A stretch of 64,000 nucleotides of DNA from Lonicera japonica (GCA_021464415.1 CM038467.1:33883226-33947225); one strand, 5' to 3'. Positions 35,701 to 44,729 are shown, numbered from the stretch's first letter. A program made the numbers and translations. The notes: a model not told the origin generated them from the sequence alone.

Positions 35701-37645
35701 AATTAATGAAGAAGATTAGTTTTCTTTCTCAAAAAATAATTGATAAGAGATGAATCTATTGTGTTGGAGTGCAAACCGGGAAGAGTAAGGAATTTTTTGT
35801 GTCTAAGAGAATCCAAAAGAAAATGTAATAAATAAAGATGTGAAATTTTTTTAAGCAAAATGCTCAGTTACTTGAAGAAATATATAAAATTTTTCTAGAT
35901 AATAAATGTTTAGTTTCTGGGCCCTATTTTTTCTTTTTTGATATAAACAGGTGGCTTGTAAGAGGGAAAGGAATCGAATTCCCGTAATTAGAATTTAAGT
36001 GTGAGATGAAGAAACCCATCTTTATCTCTATTATGCTAAAACCGCATGTGTAGTTTTCGTCCCCTTTTTATTCTTCAGTTTATATATGGGCCTTATTTTC
36101 TTTAATAATATTATTAATTATACATGGCTTTCAGTAAGTTCTTATGTAAGAACTTCACTCATCTCCAATACTTTCTTTGTTCAATTTCCTTCCATGTGTC
36201 TAGTTCAAAAGTTAAAAGTACAATTTTTTTCATAAAACTTGATATATATATATTTTTTAACCTTCAAAATCATTGTACCTTATGGTTCTTACGTAAGAAC
36301 TTCACTCATCGCCAATACTTTTTTTGTTCAATTTCCTTCGACGGGTCTAGTTCAAAAATTAAACGTATAATTTTTTTCAGAAAACTTGATATATATATAT
36401 ATTCATATTCATTTTCATTTTCATAATTTAAATTTCAATGATCATATGAACTAATTCTAAATTGAATCTTCTGATGAAATTTGATCTACTCATTATAAAA
36501 ATTATTTTCATGAAATTTTTGAAAATATTCATCTGTTTAGTTCTCAATCCAAACTCTATTTAAAATAATTAAACGAAAAAAATAATGGCGAAAAATCAAG
36601 TCGACTACATTACTCAGTTTAAGATAGACCGGCAAATTTATAAGTATTGTTGACATTATAAATTAATAAGCAATAATATCTCCCTAAATTGCAGAACAAG
36701 CCACACAAATTTGCGATGGGATGAATATTTAATTTTATCGTTAAGGCACTGTTTGATAACAAATATAGAAAATGGTATAAAAAAATTTATTTGTGTGAAA
36801 ATATATAAAATAATTTGAGAAAGGTGGAGAGATGTTGAAAAATAATAAAGAAGGATGGATGGACATCCACTAAATGGTAAGAAAAATAATAAATTTTTCT
36901 AAGCAGTTGGAAAATAAGGATAAGTGATGTGGCCAGATGATATTACCTTACTTTTTTATTTTTCCCATGGAAAATTTTTCTTTGGGTGACAATGAATAAA
37001 ATTTTTAGACAAATATAAAGAATGATGAAAGGACATCCACTCATAAAAATAAATATGAGATGGAGAGCAATTCACCACATCACTTAACTTGTTTTCCAAC
37101 TTTTTACACAGATCAATTGGTTTTACAATCATTTTTCATCTTGTTATCAAATGAATCCTTACTTTTTGGCTTTTTATATAGAATTTTTTTTCTTTGAGTG
37201 GCGTGGAATTTTTCTTTTCACAAGAAATAAAGAATGATGACAAATACTAATAAAATATATATGGAAAGTATCTTAACTTCTTTTCCTACTCTTCGCCTAA
37301 ATCAATTCTTTTTCTTATCAATTTTTATCTTATTATCGAACAGAGCGTAATTCTCCCAAAAATAAAATAAATGTGTATGTGTACTAAAAACTCTCTCTAT
37401 ATGTATAATAAATAATGCACATTACTTACCAAGAAAAAGCCCCACTCCTGACAAAATTTGCCTAGGTCATGGATAACTTTGGACCGTTGATCAGGAGAAC
37501 CCATAGTGAGCAAAGAAAAATCAATGGTGGGGATTGAATCTTCTGCATTAACAGATTCCAATTCATTCTGCTTTTCAAAATAAGGATGGGCTGAAGGGAG
37601 GAAGCTAAGCTCAGAAGTTTCAGCTATTGCTTTGGTACCTGACAT
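23535..37645 (-). CDS. 2-oxoglutarate/Fe(II)-dependent dioxygenase, four exons
   Basis: Exons on the minus strand are 37645-37430, 35397-35159, 24785-24458 and 23789-23535. All introns are GT-AG (2032, 10373 and 668 bp). The frame is open for 345 codons, the usual size for plant DOXC-type oxidases. The N-terminal DIOX_N domain includes WGFFLVINHGVPEG across the exon 1/2 junction. The 2OG-FeII_Oxy domain has NLYPPCPNP, the HxD pair H217/D219 (PPHTDHG), the third iron ligand H273 (SVMHRA) and the 2OG-binding R283-x-S285. Such enzymes are soluble and use O2 and 2-oxoglutarate to hydroxylate or desaturate small molecules such as flavonoids, hormones or alkaloids; the substrate cannot be read from sequence. 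It most resembles SRG1-like or '2-ODD 19-like' proteins. It looks intact despite about 9.2 kb of retrotransposon sequence in intron 2. Confidence 0.9.
24458..24785 (-). CDS. Dioxygenase exon 3
   Basis: Acceptor TTTTTCAAAG|TGAACTAG, donor CTCAAG|GTATGT. It encodes SELAFEYCKRSRKVAMELMK through NSFIVNVGDQLK and carries the HxD iron ligands. The first base completes the Ser codon split by intron 2. Confidence 0.9.
25074..26622 (-). repeat. 3' LTR of the LBD-carrying copia element
   Basis: 1549 bp, TGTAGGTCG...GTCAACA on the plus strand. It lacks a 79-bp internal segment present in the other LTR around 32284-32363. It contains a CCGTTGGATC...GGCCTCCAT module (25891-25990) that recurs in the gypsy LTRs. 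Confidence 0.92.
26623..26640 (-). other. Polypurine tract of the copia element
   Basis: The minus strand reads CATCAAAAAGGGGGAGAT directly before the LTR start TGTTGACC. A near-identical tract with adjoining LTR-like sequence is repeated at 26772-26840. Confidence 0.8.
26641..27809. other. Non-coding stretch between 3' LTR and LBD ORF
   Basis: It contains a second copy of the LTR-start plus polypurine junction (about 26772-26840), further 'tctccccct' tracts at 27007 and 27601, and short repeats built on 'aaaatcttaccgcag' (27480-27590). The last 200 bp, upstream of the LBD ATG, include TATA-like 'cttataacttttatagg' (27785-27801), which could serve as a promoter. That is only a possibility. 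Confidence 0.5.
27810..28580 (+). CDS. LBD (LOB-domain) transcription-factor-like ORF inside a copia element
   Basis: 256 codons from ATG 27810 to TGA, uninterrupted. Residues 21-35 form the LOB zinc-finger-like motif C-x2-C-x6-C-x3-C (C21, C24, C31, C35). The GAS block is diverged (TVFGVNSVANILKDIPEHQ), followed by FLFEAKARVENPSKGC, which is typical LOB-domain sequence, then a heptad region SLEQKVQELQSRVTALEAL. The C-terminus is Ser-rich and acidic (LDAVLNFDADDLQILFPYF). LBD proteins are plant-specific nuclear DNA-binding regulators of organ boundaries and lateral organ or root development. The ORF runs opposite to the host retrotransposon and sits where pol should be. The lack of an intron would fit capture from spliced RNA, though intronless LBD genes exist. 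Whether it is expressed or functional is unknown. Confidence 0.85.
   Translation: MSKGKKITSMPNTFRCTGSSCAACTYKRNKCQPWCEYAQIFMDVISRQDYRTIFTVFGVNSVANILKDIPEHQYLETLYSFLFEAKARVENPSKGCTALIVSLEQKVQELQSRVTALEALKSRVTTLEARLGESSSANQCFSFAHPRSSTGLLSLVENVAPEILPTIGNLSDHGAFRTNVGLPAYLTLSDYQATLEGHSSQFSQSDTIAEVAKPMSPDWTALLDMEHNFLNSSSSSLDAVLNFDADDLQILFPYFL
28612..29166 (-). pseudogene. Copia protease and GAG-pre-integrase, truncated
   Basis: The minus strand reads KIKWLLDSGCSKHMVG (protease active site D-S-G), then GKIIGISKAGNKSSYINNVL and LKHNLLSISQLCDK. After a stop and frame break near 28790 it continues with LWHRRLGHANMDLVHKLSKM and ICDACQLGKQHKSSF, the HHCC-type GAG-pre-integrase domain. Homology ends at about 28612, next to the LBD segment. 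A stop also separates it from the upstream Gag region at 29173-29175. Confidence 0.88.
29173..29841 (-). CDS. Copia Gag C-terminal coiled-coil region with zinc knuckle
   Basis: A 222-codon minus-strand ORF. The acidic N-terminus (SSYDSSSDDNASINNDIHDE) is followed by a long heptad-rich Lys/Glu segment (residues about 35-110, predicted coiled coil) and a second CCHC knuckle, CSFCGRNTHNAHSC. This extension of Gag occurs in SIRE-like copia elements. It is out of frame with the Gag ORF upstream and ends at a stop before the protease, so the polyprotein is broken. Confidence 0.75.
   Translation of the reverse strand: MARDDEVHSSYDSSSDDNASINNDIHDENDYKELYDMFEELHKQFKNLSKMYASLKMKNLIISNKCENFEKENVFLKNENKTLKKEKEKETPNSLVLKNVKLKDQVDDLTNSLAKFTKGKDNLDKLLGMQRCVFDKAGLGYNQINNQKDYKNFFKTYTPHNPTNLCSFCGRNTHNAHSCYYKENNFAKNKLAWIPKRTTMYTNPKGPNLFWVPKEKLLKILV
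29907..30921 (-). pseudogene. Copia Gag (UBN2-type), frameshifted near its start
   Basis: The expected start is ATG 30921-30919 (MSIYQGIGINEGSSTTRPSL). That frame ends at a stop near 30800, and the body continues in another frame at QWKVTLIGPYEITKIDEKG, so a small indel lies near 30800-30810. The body has the UBN2-like core (NALHCALTIDEYNKISSCKT, EIWDKLEVTYEGTSQVKDDN, ILRTLPKKWRPKVTAIQEAK) and a CCHC knuckle CFHCHEPGHFKINC. Gag forms the particle that packages the RNA. Confidence 0.88.
30961..30975 (-). other. Primer binding site, initiator tRNA-Met type
   Basis: The minus strand reads TGGTATCAGAGGTTG two bases after the LTR end. This is the usual copia primer site complementary to the 3' end of initiator tRNA-Met. 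Confidence 0.9.
30978..32605 (-). repeat. 5' LTR of the LBD-carrying copia element
   Basis: 1628 bp, near-identical to the 3' LTR apart from scattered substitutions and a 79-bp extra segment near 32284-32363 that looks like a partial tandem duplication ('gcgtatctt.acttg.ttgatg' occurs twice). Confidence 0.92.
34208..35158 (-). other. Original part of dioxygenase intron 2
   Basis: AT-rich intron sequence between the solo LTR and exon 2. No ORF or known repeat was recognised. Without the insertions intron 2 would be about 1.2 kb. Confidence 0.5.
35159..35397 (-). CDS. Dioxygenase exon 2
   Basis: The acceptor TAG|GTAATCAAT follows an (ATTA)n run. The exon encodes VINHGVPEGLAKGVFDAADE through FHFPKKPLGF and ends TTC AG|GTACAC, phase 2. 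This completes the DIOX_N domain. Confidence 0.9.
36138..36420. repeat. 147-bp tandem repeat pair starting with a palindrome
   Basis: Unit 1 from 36138 and unit 2 from 36285 each begin GTTCTTAYGTAAGAAC (a perfect 16-bp palindrome in unit 2). They share 'ttcactcatc.ccaatactt', 'gttcaatttccttc' and 'aaaacttgatatatatat'. Absent from unit B. Confidence 0.8.
36741..37153. mobile_element. MITE-like element with GTTTGATAACAA ends (unit A)
   Basis: 'ggcactgtttgataacaa' near 36746 is mirrored by 'ttgttatcaaatgaatcc' near 37140. A counterpart lies in unit B at about 39727-40075, so it inserted before the duplication. No coding capacity. Confidence 0.55.
37430..37645 (-). CDS. Dioxygenase exon 1
   Basis: 72 codons from ATG 37645-37643 to donor G|GTAAGT, phase 0. 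It encodes the N-terminal extension and the start of the DIOX_N domain (DSIPTIDFSLLTMGSPDQRS and EWGFFL). A diverged duplicate lies at 40365-40582. Confidence 0.9.
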
Positions 37646-37672
37646 TTTCTATTTTTCGATATACCTTTTGTA

Positions 37673-37862
37673 ATCAAGCCTTTTGACTCAATGATATAAA
37701 ATTGCCATTGGGATAACCTTGGGTCGATTTAGAACTCCCAATGTCGAACCCCGGCGTTGTCAAAATAATGCTTGGTCAGCGACAGCCACGAACCGAGTGC
37801 GGGGATTAGTCGAGGTGCGCTAAAGCTGGCCCGAACACCTCGTGGGGAACCAAAAAAAAAAA
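37673..37862 (+). mobile_element. SINE in the 5' leader region of the dioxygenase gene
   Basis: 190 bp ending in an A11 tail and flanked by a perfect 15-bp duplication GATATACCTTTTGTA (37658-37672 and 37863-37877). The 3' part contains 'ggggattagtcgaggtgcgc' and 'agctggcccg.acacc', which I recognise as Au-type SINE sequence. Unit B has no such insert at the matching place. It lies 28 bp upstream of the ATG and downstream of the TATA-like box. Confidence 0.85.
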
Positions 37863-37900
37863 GATATACCTTTTGTATTCCTATTGTAATAATTTGTTGG

Positions 37901-37914
37901 CCTTTAAATAGAGT
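37901..37914 (-). promoter_or_regulatory. TATA-like box of the dioxygenase gene
   Basis: The minus strand reads CTCTATTTAAAGG, conserved in unit B at 40661-40673. It lies about 255 bp from the ATG now, and about 50 bp without the SINE and its duplicated flank. The transcription start would fall at or near the SINE border. Confidence 0.55.
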
Positions 37915-39196
37915 TTGATAGTATTTGACTTTTATCAATTTTGGTAGGTAGCAAGTAAGTAGAGGAAAAATTTAATATTGAAAGAAAATAGTGGTAGATA
38001 GCCTATCCTTGTCCAAGAGTTAAAAGAAAAGAAAAAAAAAAGTTAATTTATAACTTGCGTTAAATTAAATATATATTTTTATGTAAAGTGTTCTTCTTTC
38101 TATTCGATCATAGTATAGTTATTTACATTTTGGTCATGTTAATTTGTGCTTTACAAGCACATGCTACTCACTTATAAATAAAAAGAATTAATTTATAACT
38201 TGCATTAAATTAGACACATATTCTTATATGAAATGTTATTCTTTCCACTCATAGTAGTATGGTTAATATATGCATAGGGTATTTTCACAAAACATAATTA
38301 TCCCAGTGGGCACATGTTGATTTAAAAAAAAACATGGTTCAACTTTTCGAAGTAGTAAAACTCTCCGTTAAAATCATAATTGTTTTAGTGAACTTGTATC
38401 ATATTTTTCGAATGTCTATATCACCTCTATGATTTTTATTTTATATATACAATTTGCTCGCAATGAGGATTGACCCCTCACGACTAATAATCAATACATA
38501 TTGTTAACCAATAGGCAACCTTTTTTATTTTTGTAAAGCTCTTTTCTTAAAATTGTATATATGTGAATAGAAAATGTCGCATGCGCATGTGGTACAATAC
38601 ATAAACGAAAACATTCTAATTCACACCCCAACTTTAATAAAAGTTTTCTTTTAAGAATAAATGCATTGAGATCTTTCAACAAACTCATTCCGTAAATGTG
38701 CCTTAATTTCGATTTTTCTCTTGATTTACTCTCTTCTCCTCAAAGGGAAAATTAGTATTACATCCATGTTTTTTATTTTAATTAGTGGTTATTAACATTG
38801 CAAGATGGAAATTACTAATAGGCCCCTCTTACTTTAATTATTGTAAACCTACCAATTAAATAATTTTTTTAATTGACTACTATACCCTTCATCAATCACT
38901 TTCCCGTTTCGAAAAATCTTGGGAGAACATTAATGCAAGTTTTTTGGTCATAACTTTCTTTTTTATAACCCTGATATTTTGGCTTTATTTATGTTATATT
39001 AATTTTTTTTAAGCAAAATGCTAAGTTACTTGAAGAAATATATAAAGGTCTCTAGATAATAAATGTTTAGTTTCTGGGCCTTTTTTTCTTTTTTGATATA
39101 AATAGGTGGCTTATCATGAGACAAGAGGGAAGGGAATTGAATTCCCGTCATTGGAACTTAAGCGTCAGGTGAAGAAATCCACCCTTGTTTCTATTA

Positions 39197-39523
39197 GACT
39201 TTATTTGGTTCACGGATTTTAGTATTCAGGAAAGGAATTGAAAGTCGTTACTTTCCTTTATTTGGTAAACACAAATTCCAGAAACACTTTCCCAAGAGAG
39301 GAGAAAGTAGGGGGTAAAACTATTCCTCTCAAAACACATGGGATTGATTTTCCCATGTAATTTCCAAGCATTTATTACAAAAATTTTAGACAATAATACA
39401 TTTATCTAAATACTTTCCATACTTTACCAAACACAAGAAAAAAAATTTGACAGGAAATTTAGTTTCCCACCTCCATGGGAAAGATGGGGGAATTGATTTC
39501 CATTATGTGAGCCAAACGAGGCC
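39197..39523. mobile_element. Tourist-like MITE in unit B
   Basis: 327 bp flanked by TTA (39194-39196 and 39524-39526). The ends GACTTTATTTGGTTCAC and GTGAGCCAAACGAGGCC are inverted repeats. The matching site in unit A near 36030 ('ctattatgctaaaacc') is empty, so it inserted after the duplication or was lost from A. The TTA target suggests PIF/Harbinger. Confidence 0.8.
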
Positions 39524-40364
39524 TTATAGTAACGTTGTATGCATAGTTTTCGGCCCCATTTAATTCTTTAGTTTACGGGCCTTATTTTCTTTATAAATAA
39601 TGTGTTTTTTTTTGGTCTAATAAATAAATAATGTTGACTCTATAATTTAATAAGCAATAATATCTCCCTAAATTACAGAACAATCCTCAAAAGTTTACAA
39701 TATGATGAATATTTAATTTTATCATTAAGACTCCGTTTGATAATAAACATAAAAAATGATAAAATTAAATAAAATTTTAATTGTGTAAAAAGTTGGAAAA
39801 TAATTTGAAATGGTAAGAAAAATAATAAATTTTGGTGAGAAGTTGGGAAGTAAGTTGAGTGATGTGGCGAGATGATGTTACCTTACTTTTTTGTTTGTTT
39901 CATAGAAAATTTTTCTTTGTGAATAAAAGTTTTCCACAAATATAAAGAATGATGGAAGGACACCCACTTGTCAAAATAAGTATGAGCTGGAGTCTCACTG
40001 CATCACTTAAATGGTTCTCTAGCTTTTCACACAAATTAAAGGTTTTAGTATCTTTTTCCATCTTGTTATCAAATGAACATTTACTTTTTGGCTTTTTACA
40101 TAAGATTTTTTTTTCTTTGGGTGGCAAGAAAGATATTTTTACATACGATGAAAAATATTTACTAATAAAATACATATGATAAAAAATATCTCACCAACTT
40201 ACATTATTACTTTTTCGATTTTTCATATAAATTAATTATTTTTTTTTATCAATTTTTATCTTATTATCGAAGGGGTCGTGATTCTCTCAGAAACAAGATA
40301 AACGTGCTTATATGTGTACTAAACTCTATATATATAATAATAATAAATAATGCACATTACTTAC

Positions 40365-40582
40365 CAGGAAGAAGCCCCACTCCTGACAAGCTATGCCCAG
40401 GTCATGGATAACTTTGGACCGTTGATCAGGAGATCCCATGGTGAGCAAAGAAAAATCAATGGTGGGGATTGAATCTTCTGCATTAACACGGATTCCGATC
40501 CATTCTGATTTTCAAAATAAGGACGGGTTGAAGAGAGGAAGCTGAGCTCAGGTATTTCAGCTATTGCTTTGATACTTTTCAT
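40365..40582 (-). pseudogene. Duplicated dioxygenase exon 1, frameshifted
   Basis: ATG at 40582-40580 (MKSIKAIAEIPELSFLSSTR) down to an intact donor CCTG|GTAAGT. It is 218 bp against 216 bp in exon 1: two extra bases in 'ttaacacggattcc' shift the frame after SESV, so DSIPTIDFSLLTMGSPDQRS is read out of frame. The promoter-side TATA-like box is kept at 40661-40673. It could still serve as an untranslated alternative first exon. Confidence 0.88.
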
Positions 40583-41102
40583 TTCCTATTTTTCAATATA
40601 GCTTTGTTGCGGATTTTTTTTTCCTCTCCCTTCTGTATTCCATATTGTAATAATTTGTCCCCTTTAAATAGAGTTTGCAAGTATTTGGCTTTTATCCAGT
40701 TTGGTAGGTGGCAAGTAAAGAAAAAATTGAACATTGGAAGAAAATAGTGGTCAGTAACGTGTCTTTGCCTAAAACTAAAAGTGAAAAGAAGAAAAAACGG
40801 AAAAATGCTGGATATGGTTATTCACATTTTGGTCGTGTTAACATGTGTTTCAAATGTACATGTTACGCACTTATAAATAGAAAGAATTAATTTATAACAT
40901 GTATTAAATTTGATGCAGATTCTCATGTACAGCGTTATCCTTTCCACTCTTAGTATGGTTAATATTTGCATAAGGTATTTTCCCAAAACATAGTAATCCA
41001 AGTGAGCACATGTTAATTTTTTTTTAAAAAAAAATTGGTACAACTTTTGAAAGTAGAACAACACTTTCAAAATCATTTAGTTATGGTGACGGGCAAGTAG
41101 AA

Positions 41103-41407
41103 ACATCTTCAATGTGGATATTGAGCTCGACTCGTTGGTGATTGTGCAGGCTGTCCAAGGTTATTTGGCTATCCCTTGGGCTATTGCCTATGATATTAGG
41201 CGCATTAAAATTTTGTTACATAAGTTCAATTTCTCCATTTGTCACACTTATAGGGAAGCTAATCGTTGTGCAGATTTCTTGGCTAATCTAGGGGTTAAGG
41301 AGCAAAAAGCTATGTTTTTTAGTAGGGATAATTTGCTTCATCAGCTTATAGGGTTGTGTAGAGTTGATAGGGCAGGTTTACCTGCTATTCGGATAACTTC
41401 CTTGTAA
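41103..41407 (+). pseudogene. RNase H-like (RVT_3) C-terminal fragment of a LINE-type element
   Basis: About 98 codons from an open start: DIELDSLVIVQAVQG, then YDIRRIKILLHKF, HTYREANRCADFLANLG and a tail ending RITSL. The Asp and the REAN.CADFLA block match the end of the plant RNase H-like domain found in LINE reverse transcriptases and related 'ribonuclease H protein' genes. No ATG, upstream RT or poly-A is seen. Absent from unit A. Confidence 0.6.
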
Positions 41408-42870
41408 GTTTTTCAAATGTCCATTTCACCCTTGTTTTCATTTTATATATACAATTTGCTTGCAATGAGGATTGACCCCTCATGATTAATAATCAATACT
41501 TATTGTTAACCAATACGCAATGTTTCATTTTTTTTAAAACACTTTTATTAATATTGTATATATGTGAATAACAAATGTCGTATGTACATGTGGCATAATA
41601 TATAAATAAACACATTCTAATTTACATCTCAACTTTAATAAAAGTTCTTTTAAGAATAAATGCATTGAGATCTTTCAACAAACTCATTCCGTAAATGTGC
41701 CTTAATTTAAATTTTTCTCTTGATTTACTCTCTTTGCGTCGAAGGGAAAATTAGTATTACAACCATGTTTTTTATTTTAATTAGCAGTCAGTAACGCTGG
41801 AAGATGAAATTAGTAATAGGCCCCTCTTACCTTAATTATTGTAAACCTACCAATTAATGATTTTTTTTAATTGACTGGTATACCCTTCATCAATCACTTT
41901 CCCATTTTCGAAAATCTTAGGGGAATAAGGCAAGTTTTTTGTAATAACTTTCTTTTTTATAACCATGATATTCTGTCTTTATTTAAGTTATATTAATTTA
42001 TTACAGTATACCTGTGCCATCCGGCACAATAAAAAAAAAATAATTAGATAAAATATAATTACATGAAAAATGTGAGGATCAAAGATGTGTGTGATTGTGT
42101 ATTACCCAATAATAAAAACAGATAAGATATCGCAAAACAAAACCTATCCAACTAAAAATATAGCCATTCTCACTCGAGACATGTCATACTTGTCCAATTA
42201 TATCTGAAATCGCCTCGACCCTTTTATAATGTAATGATGTTATGAGTGTATTTAAAAGGGAAAAAAATATTATATATATTCGAGGGATCAAACTGTAATA
42301 TAAAAAATTATCGCCTCAACCCTCTTATATTGTAATGGTGTTATGAGTGTATTTAAAAAAAATATTATATTTGAGGTAGGTTGGACACTAATATAAAAAA
42401 TTTCCGCCCCATATTCGATCGTGATATTTTATTAATTTTAATTTTATTTCAGTATCTTTTATTCATTGTGTAATATTTTCAATAACGAATGAGTTAGAAA
42501 TACGTTAAGTAAGCCATTATAGTTGTAATATTTTATAACTTTTCTTGAATTTTTTTTATACATAATTTAATAATCACAATGGATCTTGATAAATATATTT
42601 CAAATATATAAATTTTATTAAAGGTGGATTTGTAAATTTAAAGTTACGGCATTTGAAAGTTTTTTAAAAATTTGATGTTAGAGAAATGTATATTTTCAAT
42701 AACTAAAGAGTTAGAAATACGTTAAGTATGTCATTATAGTTATAATGTTTTATAAGTTTTATGCCATTATATTTGTAATGTTTTATAACTTTTTCTTGAA
42801 TTTTTTATACATAATTTAATAATCATAATGGATCTTGTTTGGTAGATCTTGATGAGTATATTTTAAATAT

Positions 42871-43435
42871 ATAAATTTAATTAAAGTTGAATTTGTAAAT
42901 TTAAAGTTGTGGCATTTGAAAGTTTTTTAAAAATTTGATGAGAGAGAAATGTTGTAGAAAAGTATAGAAATGTAAGAGTTATATTTGTGTGTGTGTTTAG
43001 TGTGTGAGTAAATGTTGAGTTGATTAAACATCTTATTGTGAGTATAAAAGTGATCTAATGGTCTAAAAGTGTTAACACCGTTACGAATTAATATGAGACA
43101 TTAGATTGATTTATTATTTTATTGCAAAAAATTCTTATTTTATAATATAGATATAAATTTAATTAAAGTTGAATTTGTAAATTTAAAGTTATGGCATTTG
43201 AAAGTTTTTTTAAAATTTGATGAGAGAGAAATGTTGTAGAAAAGTATAGAAATGTAAGAGTTATATTTGTGTATGTGTTTAGTGTGTGAGTAAATGTTGA
43301 GTTGATTTGAGATCTTGTTGTGAGTATAAAAGTAATCTAATGGTCTAAAAGTGTTAACACCGTTACGAATTAATATAAGACATTGGATTGATTTATTATT
43401 TTATTGCAAAAAATCCTTATTTTATAATATAGATA
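42871..43435. repeat. 282-bp tandem repeat pair
   Basis: Copies at 42871-43152 and 43153-43435 both begin 'ataaatttaattaaagttga' and end 'cttattttataatatagata'. Only scattered differences are seen. A shorter related piece lies at about 42608-42690. Confidence 0.9.
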
Positions 43436-44560
43436 AGTACAAATTACATATCTATGTATGTTATCGTTGTATTTTTGTTGACCTCCCTAAAATAATTTCT
43501 AAATATGTATTATAAATTGTAATTTTTTAGTTCCCATCTAATAGATAAATGAAATAATTAGTGTATATATATACATTTTTTTGTCTTAGTTTAAGAATTG
43601 TAATATTGTCATAAAGATACCATTCTAGTGTCTGTAAAAACTATTTTTGTATTGGTCATATAAGTACTCCAAGCAAACCGTATACATGTGTATACAAATT
43701 TATTCATTTTATAAATGATAAAAAAACAAAAAAAAAAAAATTCTATTAACATTATCTTTTTTTTTAAACAACTGTTTGGACAATCATTGTTATTGTTTTA
43801 GGCAGTGCCTGTAAAACCCCATATTTTACAAAATAAAATAAAATTTATTTACAGAGAAATAGATTAATTAATTAATTAATTAAAGTTTGAATTTTGAATT
43901 TATTTATTTTATGTTATACATGTTACCATATATTATAATTAATTAGGTTTCCTTTGTTTATTATGTTTTCTTATTTTTCCTTGTACATGACTCTGTAAAT
44001 AAAGTTTTCCTATATCAATTTAGATTAATAGAAATAAATATATTTTTTTTATTTTCAATTTTTTATCAGAAAAAAAAAAAGATTAAATCCTCACCGCAAA
44101 AACCTTAGGAATTCTACCAGCTACCACAAATAAGCCGTAGTCACACATCTCTTCGTCTTGTTATGAATAAATTCCGTCATCCTTGTCTGTTAAAAAAAAA
44201 AATAATAATAATAAAATTTCGCCTTCACAAATCCAAAACAAATCAAGAGCAAAATCACCATAGCCACATAGTCAAGGTAAAAGTCAAAACTCTAAACCTT
44301 AATCAATCACCATCCACTGTCCCACCAATTACATCACCGTCCCATTTTTCAAATCAAATGAAAACCCACACGCAAAACCCTATACTGTTCCAAGAAAATA
44401 AAAATAAGATAAAAATAAAATAAAATTAGATTCAATAATAACGTTTTGATCACTATGGAAGACGAGTCTAGCGGCATGAAAACCAGCCACAATCCACAAA
44501 TAATCAAGTAGTCACGTCATCTTTGACTTCGCCACGTCAAGCTTACATAAGTCAAATAAG

Positions 44561-44578
44561 CCGGTTTAATTAAACCGG
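44561..44578. repeat. Perfect 18-bp palindrome
   Basis: CCGGTTTAATTAAACCGG is its own reverse complement. It lies in spacer DNA next to further 'ccggtt' words at 44574 and 44621. No role is apparent. Confidence 0.8.
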
Positions 44579-44729
44579 TTCAATTAATACATTTTATTTT
44601 GATCGGTTTAGTGCCATTATGACCGGTTCTTGAACCCGTTCGATTGGTTCCTAAGATTTTTGACCCTCCTAAAAAGGAGTGCTGTAAAGTAATTGGTTTA
44701 GACTAATGGAATTATTCTCAGAGTGGTTG

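Larger units (their letters stand above)
35843..38999. repeat. Tandem duplication unit A (with active exon 1 and promoter)
   Basis: It begins 'tttttttaagcaaaatgct' and is followed head-to-tail by unit B starting with the same words at 39000. Shared landmarks in order: 'ataataaatgtttagtttct', a GTTTGATAA MITE, exon 1, 'cctttaaatagagttt', 'caatgaggattgacccctca' and 'taataggcccctcttac'. It differs from B by a SINE (37673-37862). Confidence 0.85.
39000..42000. repeat. Tandem duplication unit B
   Basis: A head-to-tail copy of 35843-38999 with the same landmarks. It carries private insertions: a Tourist-like MITE (39197-39523) and a LINE-type RNase H fragment (about 41103-41407). Its exon 1 copy is frameshifted. 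Confidence 0.85.
42001..44729. other. AT-rich spacer with repeats, no gene
   Basis: It contains a direct repeat near 42209-42390 ('cgcctc.accc.ttata.tgtaatg.tgttatgagtgta'), the 282-bp tandem pair below, A-runs near 43720 and an 18-bp palindrome at 44561. The ORF at 44163-44423 is low-complexity and I do not accept it as a gene. Confidence 0.5.
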
